The position numbers were made by a program, and so were the translations under genes. The notes below the pieces were generated by a model. That model saw only the letters and a program-made list of their open reading frames with translations, did no database searches and was not told where the DNA came from. This document shows, piece by piece, positions 21,695 to 29,330 of a stretch of DNA of 64,000 nucleotides (position 1 is the first letter of the stretch; the number at the start of each line of letters is the position of its first letter). This DNA is from Dermatophagoides farinae (lineage: Eukaryota > Arthropoda > Arachnida > Sarcoptiformes > Pyroglyphidae): assembly GCF_024713945.1 (NCBI RefSeq), contig NW_027461518.1, positions 310,001 to 374,000 on the forward strand, in the 5' to 3' direction.

Positions 21695-23005
21695 ATGCTA
21701 TTTTGTTTAGAACAATTTTTTGGTTTATATCATGTAAAAAATTTTAAAATATCATTTGATTTTGCAGAGCCATGTTTTCTCAGATATGATTCCTCGTGAC
21801 GCTCCTGATTTATTTGCCAGTGATTCGGAAGACGAAAAAAATCGTAGCAAATTAAACCTACAGTCGGAAATTAAAAACTCGTCGAACCCCAGCCGCATCA
21901 GTCAAACGTTAAAAAAAGTACACAGCAATGTTTTAGAACCTGACTATGAAGATCGCTTCAAAGTAAACTACCAGTTGAATCACAAGAAAATAACGGCTCC
22001 CAACCCAGCTAGTACATTTCAATTCATAAAGCACATGGCTTATCCGCCCCCTCCTATAACTTTTGACAACATACGCAGAAAAGTGGAAGAATTAACCAAC
22101 GGAGAAACCAACGTTCTCAATAAAAAAGAAATCGACATGCTCGTCAGCGAAATAGAAGCGAACAATTACCGCGTCGTGCCGGTTATTTTGTTTGTGATCC
22201 AGCAACGACTACATTCGTCGCGGCCGTTCAGGATTTCATTAGCTTTACAACTGTTGAAGGAGTTAAGCGTTCGCTGTGACTTGAAGTTTGTTCGCATAAT
22301 CAACAAAGAAATGATGCGCAGCTTGGGTGCTTTGATAAAGACTACCTCTCTAAAGGATCGAACGATTAAAGGGCAAATAAGCAAATTGGGACGCTTTATC
22401 AGTTGGTCCAACTCCAGCGTCGGTGTATCGACCGACATTAGGGTCCACAAAATAAGAAACGATGCCAAAAAAAACTGTTGATTTTTTGGATCGAGAAGTT
22501 TGGGCGCGGAGAGCCTGCTATTTCTGCCATTGTTTCGTACTACGATGCTTTGGTAGCTAAAGGAATTAAATTTGAAACGACCCAGTCGTACAACGAAGAG
22601 GATACGTTTTCAATTAACAACGCTAATGACAGCCAGCCGATTAAGTCAAAGATAACCAATTATGACTCTTGTAATGACGTTTTGACGGAAACGACTGATT
22701 CAAAAATACTAGCTTCAAATGATCAGATAGAGTTTCTGGAACAGCTCCACGAAATTCTGCGGACCTCGACTTCTGAAGAGGTGAAGCAAAATGTATTAAT
22801 CATTTTTCAGTCTATGTCTCGCACTTTGCAAAAAGTCTTTGATAAAATTAAGTGCTACATAAATGAAAACAATATTGACGACTTAAATAACCCTTGTATG
22901 AAGCAATTGAACCTTTACTACAAGGTCTTGCATCAGCTTGAAGTGTATACTGAACAAAAACGTAACGTGCCCAAGATTAAGAGTTTACTCGACGACATTT
23001 TATAA
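21695..23005 (+). CDS. VHS-domain (TOM1/GGA-like) trafficking protein with internal -1 frame change
   Basis: The main frame runs to TGA 22479-22481; the same domain continues in the -1 frame to 23005. The VHS superhelix spans about residues 125-290: VEELTNGETNVLNKKEIDML, then NYRVVPVILFVIQQRL, then ALQLLKELSVRCDLKFVRII, finishing after the shift with LLIFWIEKFGRGEPA and YYDALVAKGIKF, the expected last VHS helices. A later helical segment (about 330-410) may be a GAT-type bundle. VHS proteins bind ubiquitinated or sorting-signal cargo on endosomes/TGN. A start at ATG 21786 is simplest; an upstream exon 21695-21733 plus a 34-nt intron 21734-21767 is in frame and matches the local intron style. 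The join is at the A8 run 22467-22474. Confidence 0.75.
22467..22481 (+). other. Candidate -1 frameshift site A AAA AAC, or homopolymer error
   Basis: Eight A residues at 22467-22474 are followed by C. In the upstream frame this is exactly A AAA AAC (22469-22475) in the phase required for -1 slippage, with stop TGA two codons later. The -1 frame continues the VHS domain. A single missing A would give the same effect. Confidence 0.6.
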
Positions 23006-23545
23006 ATCGTTGTTCGTATAAAAGTACACTAAAATGAAAATATCCGAGCAACATTTTCAGCTCGCTGTTGAAACTTAAAATAAGTACTTAGTATAAAAAT
23101 CATCTTTTTCTAAGCACACATCAAATCATTTTTGAGTTAGCAGAAGCCAATCAAGTTTGGCTGCTTGATGCATAACTTTTTAACATTGATTAACCAATTC
23201 TTTAATTGACAGCTTTTCTTAAACAAAAGCTTGCAAAGCAAGTTAAATATTTTTTCTTTACAAAAAATTTCGCCAAACGACTTATAAAGGTATATCCAGG
23301 TTTTGTACAATTTTGTTTACGGCAAAAAATAGCACGAAACATGGTTTGGGAATTTAAATGTTATACATAATTTCAATGCTTTGATCGGTATTATTTGTTA
23401 ACTTAGTATCTTTATTATATTTGTTTCGCTTGGTGCTTTGCGCTCGCATTGAAACTACTCTCTAGTAAATCAAAAAAATTTAAGTTAGCTGTTTTTACGA
23501 GACAGTTTATTTGCACTAAAATTATCCGAAAGTCAAAGCGTATTT
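23006..23545. other. 540-base convergent spacer with hairpins
   Basis: No protein gene is supported. A TATA-like GTATAAAAAT lies at 23091-23100. Inverted repeats are AGCCAA/TTGGCT (23145-23162), overlapped by ATCAAG/CTTGAT (23150-23169); AGCTTTT/AAAAGCT (23211-23231); and AGCTTGC/GCAAGTT with a AAA loop (23228-23244). A run of six T follows near 23250. This could be 3' UTR structure or a small Pol III-type RNA. Confidence 0.35.
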
Positions 23546-24149
23546 TCATTTTGACTTGAAGAAAAACTTCGAAAGCATCAAATAAACTAAAACTATAAAG
23601 AGTATTGTCGTCAGACTAGACCCTCGTTTGGATATAACGTTGTTAGGCAGGTTTGTATCAATGATTTTTTTTGTCATTCTAAAAAAATATAGTCAAGCTT
23701 ACTTACGAGTCTTGAACATGAACCAGCGGTGTCAGTTCAACGTTGCCAAGATGTTTTTGGCTAGCTTCGTTGGTTAACGGGAAATAAATCGATGCTCCAG
23801 TCACGTCGAGGGTGACGTCTATATGCGAAAGCACGTTGCACAGATCAATTGTGTTTGAATAGCTGTCCAAATCTCTTTTGTAAGAGCTGACCAGACGATC
23901 GCCCTCAAACAGCGACAGCTCTAACGAACCGTCTTGAGACACCAAGTTTTGGCAAAACTCGAAAGAATCGCCTTCCAAAAGTGACACCATTTTGTAAACT
24001 TCTCGCTCGAATTCAAGTGGCTCTTTTATCTGAACTTTGGTGAGTTCAACCTGCTTTGTATCATCCAGAGAATATTTTATCGTGTAATTTCTCACCGCAT
24101 CAACCGCTTGTAAAAAAGCTAAGCACAAAATCGCAGCTTTCTGAATCAT
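23546..24149 (-). CDS. Type I membrane protein of the secretory pathway, unknown
   Basis: Exon 1 is 23707-24149 and exon 2 is 23546-23678, giving 191 residues. Residues 1-18 are a signal peptide (MIQKAAILCLAFLQAVDA). A lumenal beta-rich domain of about 130 residues follows with cysteines at EFCQNL and DLCNVL. Without splicing the frame stops after VHVQDS; removing the 28-nt intron adds a C-terminal membrane segment (SLTTILFIVLVYLML) and a short basic tail (SKFFFKSK), typical of an ER-resident type I protein. EMC7/EMC10-type ER membrane complex subunits share this layout, but I could not match residues, so no family is assigned. Confidence 0.75.
23679..23706 (-). other. Mini-intron, 28 nt, in the 3' part of the gene
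   Basis: Donor GTAAGT, acceptor TTTTTTTAG. It is exceptional here in lying near the 3' end; splicing decides whether the protein carries its membrane anchor. Confidence 0.8.
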
Positions 24150-24259
24150 ACAGCTTCGTTTATCAATTCCTAGTTCGCCTAAACTATATTACAAAAGTAC
24201 GTATATAAAAGTTATTAATAAAAATAAATCAAATAGTGTCAAAAAAAATCCTAGATCAA

Positions 24260-24889
24260 CTAATTTGGGAACGGGTTTATGGAGATGATATTTTCTAAAA
24301 TAACGTTGTAGCGATTTTGTCCATCATTCTCTTGTTTCGTTTTTTCCTCAGCGAAGTTCGTCGCTACGTAGTTATTTTGTTTCCCGGAAAAATAATTTTC
24401 GCGCAGCGAGGCTAGTGACTGGGAGTTTTTTGGTTTTTTTTCTGCAGAAACAACCACATTTTCGACGAGAGCTTCTTCTGCAATTTTTTGGCGAATGTGT
24501 GTTCGCAGGAAATTAACAGGGTCGTTATACACGTCTTTGTATATGTTTTTGTTCTTTTTCAGTCGTTCAAATAAGTGATCCCGAAAAGCCTTGTTTTCCG
24601 GGATCGAATAAAGTTTGTGTTCTTTTTTCAAACTGTTGTCCTTGAACGTGGCAGGGACGCCTTGCTGAAAATCTAATAAACACGACTGGCAAATGTTTTT
24701 CAACTCAGAGCAATCACTGCAAATTATCGTTGACTTCGTGAACAAACTTGAACCTAAACTCCATTTGTACTCTGTCATTGCACAATTGCAATGCAAACAT
24801 TTTATGCTTAGCTTGGACGCTACGATGTTGATAGCATTATTGCTTTTCGTGCAGTCTCGACACAGAAGCAAGTCAAGATTGTTAGCCAT
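24260..24889 (-). CDS. Slt11/RBM22-like spliceosomal zinc protein, shortened
   Basis: A 209-residue single-exon ORF. The N-terminal 85 residues match the zinc region of yeast Slt11/Ecm2 and human RBM22: LLLCRDC (about 8-14), KCLHCNCAMTEYKW, ICSDCSELKNICQSCLLDF (about 55-73) and a following GVPATFKD, equivalent to the family's KLKNVCQTCLLDLEYGLP block. These proteins bind U6 snRNA and the catalytic core of the spliceosome through this domain, a CCCH finger and an RRM. Here neither the CCCH finger nor an RRM is visible; the remaining 120 residues are charged and helical. No continuation exists downstream in any frame I read, so the protein is genuinely short or the second half is encoded elsewhere. 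Confidence 0.8.
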   Translation of the reverse strand: MANNLDLLLCRDCTKSNNAINIVASKLSIKCLHCNCAMTEYKWSLGSSLFTKSTIICSDCSELKNICQSCLLDFQQGVPATFKDNSLKKEHKLYSIPENKAFRDHLFERLKKNKNIYKDVYNDPVNFLRTHIRQKIAEEALVENVVVSAEKKPKNSQSLASLRENYFSGKQNNYVATNFAEEKTKQENDGQNRYNVILENIISINPFPN

Positions 24890-25055
24890 TTGACTTTTAA
24901 CACTGTCGCATAATAAATTTATATTGCTCCAAGCACAAATAATATTTTATAGTTGAGAAATTATTATGCTTGCGAATATATAGAAAATGAAAAATTTAAT
25001 TCTGTCCACGTAATTCAATTTGCACAAACCCAAACGCATATATCCGTGTCATACA

Positions 25056-26699
25056 TTACTTTCCCATCAGCTGACTTTTGTTATTTTCACTGCCGTCGTT
25101 CCTAATCATCATTATGAACTCTTTAAGTGACATGCTGTCTTTGTAACCTACTTCTTCGAACAATGCTTCGACTTCCCGTCTTGTGACATTGTTCGTCGAC
25201 AGAGATAACACAGAATACAAATCGTCGACGGTGATTAAATCGTCTTTGTTGACGTCAAAAATTTTAAATGCTGACTGACATATACTCGCTTGCGAGTAAA
25301 AACGGTGATCGAGACAAGCCGCAATGAACTCATTGTACTCAATTAGCCCGTTGTCGTTAAGATCGATTGTGTTTACCAATTGTACCACTTCGTCGGTGAT
25401 TTCTATGTTCATCTGCCTTAACGCTTGCAGCAACTCTTTCTTCGTTATAGCTCCGGCAGCTCTATTGTCAATTCGTGTAAATAAATTATGTAACGCCAAA
25501 ATTTCGCACTCTGCAAGTTGAAATGCAATGGTAGCGATCGCGAATTTTTTCAACGTACTACTGTTTTTAAATTGTCTGAACTTTTTAATTAATTCTTGTC
25601 CGAGTTTGGCTGAAACATTGGGATCGGCGATTAATATGTTTTTCGAACCATGCAAGTTCATCCAAGGGTGCTTCAACGCTTCCTCCGCTGTTATTCGACG
25701 CTCAGGATTGTACTCTAGCATTCTGCGAATTAAATCTTTGGCGGCACTGCTTATGTTTTTCCAAACTGATGCGTTCATCGTATATTCTCCTTTTCGTACT
25801 TTTTCTAAAGTTTCTTTGTTCGATTTACCGTGAAAAGGGGGACTACCGCTAAGCAAAATAAACATGACAACTCCACAGCTCCATATGTCGCAAATCTTAG
25901 TGTATTTTCCCGACAACACTTCTGGAGCTACGTAGTATGGAGTCCCAACGATGCTTGTGAAGATATGATTAGATAAGCATTGCGCAGCAAATCCCCAGTC
26001 AATCATTTTTATAGGTGAAGATATTGATTTGTCCGCAAATAAAATGTTTTCAGGCTTGATATCTCGGTGCATTATGTTAAGTTTGTGACAATAGGCCACA
26101 GCACTGAGAATTTGACGCATGATAATACAGGTGTAACTTTCAGACAATTTCCCATTTGTCACGATTCGTTCAAACAGCTCCCCACCAGAACACAACTCCA
26201 TGATCAAATACAGATTTACGTCGTCTTCGTACACGTTAAACAGCCGTATTATACAGGGGTGATCAAGCTGCTTCATGATGGCAATTTCCCTTTTCAGTCT
26301 AGCGATGTTGTCGATCTTGCTTTTATTTATGATTTTAATGGCTTTAATCTGCTTTGTGGCTTTTTCAATCGCTTTGTTTACCAGTCCATACGAACCTTTG
26401 CCTAACTCACATTTTTTCGATTCTAAAATCTCATATTCATTTTTTAAAGCACCAGGCAAAATGATTTTTTCTTTCACTACTGACACACGAGATATACTAG
26501 TTCTTCTCTTGCCTTGACTTTGGTTCTGAGCATCCGTGCTGGTGTTTTTTTCACAACTCCCTGCAAGCTTTTTTTTTTTTAACTTACCACATCGACTCAT
26601 GTTACAATTTAAGATGTAACCCCCAGGTATTTTGTTCCCGGGGATTTTCACTTGAGAATTGTAACATTTTGTGCAGAGATGCTCTATTTTTGAATTCAT
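25056..26699 (-). CDS. CDPK: Calcium-dependent protein kinase (CDPK) with altered DFG motif
   Basis: 547 residues. A basic N-terminus with two Cys pairs (CTKCYNS, SRCGKLKKKK) precedes a Ser/Thr kinase: glycine loop GKGSYGLV (about 99), catalytic HRDIKPEN (about 208), activation segment start DWG (about 232) instead of DFG, VAPEV, and a Met gatekeeper (LIMEL). A junction helix and a calmodulin-like domain follow (about 395-540). EF2 (DLNDNGLIEYNE) is canonical, EF3 (DVNKDDLITVDD) nearly so; EF1 and EF4 are degenerate. CDPKs phosphorylate targets when Ca2+ binds the EF-hands and relieves autoinhibition. There is no N-terminal Met-Gly, so classical myristoylation is not predicted. The fusion is typical of plants, algae, alveolates and some other protists. 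Confidence 0.95.
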   Translation of the reverse strand: MNSKIEHLCTKCYNSQVKIPGNKIPGGYILNCNMSRCGKLKKKKLAGSCEKNTSTDAQNQSQGKRRTSISRVSVVKEKIILPGALKNEYEILESKKCELGKGSYGLVNKAIEKATKQIKAIKIINKSKIDNIARLKREIAIMKQLDHPCIIRLFNVYEDDVNLYLIMELCSGGELFERIVTNGKLSESYTCIIMRQILSAVAYCHKLNIMHRDIKPENILFADKSISSPIKMIDWGFAAQCLSNHIFTSIVGTPYYVAPEVLSGKYTKICDIWSCGVVMFILLSGSPPFHGKSNKETLEKVRKGEYTMNASVWKNISSAAKDLIRRMLEYNPERRITAEEALKHPWMNLHGSKNILIADPNVSAKLGQELIKKFRQFKNSSTLKKFAIATIAFQLAECEILALHNLFTRIDNRAAGAITKKELLQALRQMNIEITDEVVQLVNTIDLNDNGLIEYNEFIAACLDHRFYSQASICQSAFKIFDVNKDDLITVDDLYSVLSLSTNNVTRREVEALFEEVGYKDSMSLKEFIMMIRNDGSENNKSQLMGK

Positions 26700-26962
26700 A
26701 TATTTTTTTGATCTGCATGTTGTAATAACACATTAAAATGTCTCTTCTCAATTACTAGTCCATAACATAACTAATTTAATGCATGTAAACTTTATTAGGC
26801 AACATTAGCTTTTGATAATTAACAGAGATAATGTGCTAGAAACAGACTAAGATAGAGAAAGTCGCCAATATTAATACAAAATTAGTAAAAAGTCTATAAA
26901 AAGATGAGAAGTGCAATTTTACGTTAATGTTAGTATTCAAATTCACTTAATCATTGAAAATT

Positions 26963-28435
26963 TTATTTTTTGTTTTTTGCTATTAGGGCGGGATCTATCC
27001 CTACGGGATAGTTTTTTACCTGCTTAACTTCAGTTTTTTTGTTTTTGTTTTTGTTATCGACTGTAGTTTGGATATATGGTTGGGCCTCTTTCAATATTTT
27101 ACAGTCCTGTGAAATATATGTTTCATTAGCTTCGATCAACGCAGCCAACGAACGAATCGGCTTTTTTTGTTTTACTGTGGTTTCTGAAGTGAAGTCGACC
27201 GAGTCTAGATCAACACGTTTGGCAAGCTCTGGTTTGATTAACACAAATTCCAAGTAGTCGTATTTTTGGCACACCAGTTCTTTCCCATTTATCTTATGTA
27301 TGTAAAACATGTTGTCATAAGTCATTCGAGGGTGTGTAGTCGCTGAAATGATGTACTGCGAACAAGGTGACAGTTTTACAGTAGTGGCACACTTGAATCT
27401 GTCTGTAATTAGCAACTTATTAGTTTGCAGATCCCACACGTCGTAATCTCCTGGAAGGTTTTTAAGTCCGGCGATGACGCATACATCGTTATTTTCTATG
27501 ACAAAATTGCGTCTATTTTTACCAAAAAAAAGCGAGTTTTTTTGGTTGTGCAAATCCAATAAAACCATGTTGCAAGGCATTTCGCCGGATCCAATAAAAG
27601 CTTTATGAAAATTCAACCACGAAAAATAGTGAACCGGACCATCGTTACTGTAAACTGGATTAAATGCATTTTTAGACGTCGTAGACGTTAATTCTTGCAT
27701 CGAGTAGATGTTGATAACAGAAGTGTCGAAGTATGAGCGACAGTTCTGATTTTCCTTATACAATATCACTGCTAAATAATTTGTCTTTGGTGACCATTTG
27801 GCTTCGATCTCATTGATTCCGGCAATATCAATCGGCAGAACAATTTTTAATTGATTAATTTCAATGTCAATCGAGTAAATACCCGCCACTTTTGAATTAG
27901 ACATTTTGATAAACGCGTAAAGTTGCTGCGAAAATACATTCGGAGCTAACACGAACCGGTTAATTGAGGGATAGGCGATGAATTTGGCTTCAATGCTTAT
28001 TTGAGTTAAATCGTATGTGTAAATACCTGCGTTAGTAACCAGCATTAATAAGTCCTCGTTACTAATGCTTACAGCGTCATCAAGATTAGATATAAACGAA
28101 TATTTATTAGTAAGCTCGATCTTTTGGTTTTGCAAATTAATAATACAAAAATTATTTGTTCTCGAGACTGTTAGTCGCGAAGCCAAGAGAAGGTACTTTT
28201 TGTTGTAAGACCAGCTGATTTTTTCCACGGAGAAATCAACGGGAAGTTCAAAAATTTGCTTGTTGGTATCGCTCGAATACACGTGAACAAAATTTTCTTT
28301 CATCAACGCATACAAAGAACCATCCGCGTTGTAAGAGGCTAAATATACATTGGGAATTGTGTTGATAGTCTTGATTGATTGATTATCAAAACCAAATATA
28401 TCAACATGGTTTTTACTTTTGACTAATAATTCCAT
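26963..28435 (-). CDS. EIF2A: Translation initiation factor eIF2A
   Basis: 490 residues, single exon, ATG at 28433-28435. WD-like beta-propeller repeats run along the chain. The diagnostic stretch NLPGDYDVWDLQTNKL (about 320), followed by SPCSQYIISATTHPRM and the YKINGKELV-type strand, matches the eIF2A GN-x-PGD-x-EVWD and ILTATCAPRL blocks. The C-terminal tail is short and basic (AKNKK) and lacks the long coiled region of animal eIF2A, so it is somewhat shorter than the usual 570-580 residues. eIF2A delivers initiator or alternative tRNA to the 40S subunit in non-canonical initiation. It is divergent from the eL33 gene, 349 bases away. Confidence 0.9.
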   Translation of the reverse strand: MELLVKSKNHVDIFGFDNQSIKTINTIPNVYLASYNADGSLYALMKENFVHVYSSDTNKQIFELPVDFSVEKISWSYNKKYLLLASRLTVSRTNNFCIINLQNQKIELTNKYSFISNLDDAVSISNEDLLMLVTNAGIYTYDLTQISIEAKFIAYPSINRFVLAPNVFSQQLYAFIKMSNSKVAGIYSIDIEINQLKIVLPIDIAGINEIEAKWSPKTNYLAVILYKENQNCRSYFDTSVINIYSMQELTSTTSKNAFNPVYSNDGPVHYFSWLNFHKAFIGSGEMPCNMVLLDLHNQKNSLFFGKNRRNFVIENNDVCVIAGLKNLPGDYDVWDLQTNKLLITDRFKCATTVKLSPCSQYIISATTHPRMTYDNMFYIHKINGKELVCQKYDYLEFVLIKPELAKRVDLDSVDFTSETTVKQKKPIRSLAALIEANETYISQDCKILKEAQPYIQTTVDNKNKNKKTEVKQVKNYPVGIDPALIAKNKK

Positions 28436-28784
28436 GTAAAAGTTAGATTACTAGTAAAAGATTGTGAGATTTTTTTCTTAATGTTTTAGTCCGAGAAAAC
28501 TATAAAAAAAAAATCGAAAACTAAAATAGATGGATGAAGATAATTAATAGCAAGAGTAAAAAAAATATTCACAAAAAATAAAAATAAAAAGAAAAGTGTG
28601 ACTCTTCACGTAACATTTACAAAAAAGTTTACTTTAAGTCTTTAAACGTCAGTTAGAATAACGTATACATTATACGAATTAAAATTTATTTCTGTTGAGC
28701 AACGGAAAGAAAATAGGGCTTCCTGTTTTGTCTTAGAGAAAATATATAATTAGCTGTATAAAGAAAATATTTGGTTAATTAAAA
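28436..28784. promoter_or_regulatory. Bidirectional promoter region eIF2A / eL33
   Basis: This 349-base spacer separates the divergent starts of eIF2A and ribosomal protein eL33. It is AT-rich with several A runs (for example at 28503-28512) and no ORF of note. No specific binding site is recognised; promoter identity rests on position alone. Confidence 0.4.
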
Positions 28785-29114
28785 ATGTCCACGGTACGCA
28801 CCCCAAGACTTCACGTCAAAGCTACAATTCTTGGTTATCGCCGAAGCCGTACTACTGTACACCCAAACCAAGTTTTGTTGAGACTTAATGACGTAAATTC
28901 CAAAGAAGACGCTCATTTTTACTTGGGAAAAGTAGTTGCTTATTACTACAGAGCTAAGACTGATAAGAACGGTTCTAAACTTCGATGCGTCTGGGGTAAA
29001 ATCATTGGAACACACGGAAACTCCGGAGTCGTCAAGGCCAAGTTCAAGAAAAACTTGTCTGGAAGCTCGTTTGCTCAAACCGCACGAGTTTTCATGTACC
29101 CAAGCTCAATATAA
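28785..29114 (+). CDS. RPL35A: 60S ribosomal protein eL33 (L35A)
   Basis: 109 residues, the normal length for the family. It shows the eL33 signature: LHVKATILGYRRSRTTVHPN near the N-terminus, an AHFYLGKVVAYYYRAK strand (about 45-60), WGKIIGTHGNSGVVKAKFKK (about 71-90) and the ending ARVFMYPSSI. It is a structural component of the cytosolic large ribosomal subunit. The gene has no intron even near the start, unlike many ribosomal protein genes. ATG 28785 has a favourable A-rich context (AAAAATG). Confidence 0.97.
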   Translation: MSTVRTPRLHVKATILGYRRSRTTVHPNQVLLRLNDVNSKEDAHFYLGKVVAYYYRAKTDKNGSKLRCVWGKIIGTHGNSGVVKAKFKKNLSGSSFAQTARVFMYPSSI

Positions 29115-29330
29115 ATTATCACTCAATAATACACGTAACTCATTGTTGTTTAAAGCTCCATTTATAACGATTTTTAGAAGTTTTATTTTATAGCTTTATT
29201 TTTATAAATAGCCTAATTATTTGCTGCTTTAGCTATAAAATGCTGGTGTGGTCGATGAAATATATACCTTATCGTTCTTTTAAATATTGGGAGAATTATG
29301 GAACTATTAAAATAAAATTCTGTGTATCTT

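Noticed and set aside
28779-29078. Minus-strand frame antisense to eL33
   Set aside because: It lies wholly over a well-conserved ribosomal protein gene and has no independent similarity.
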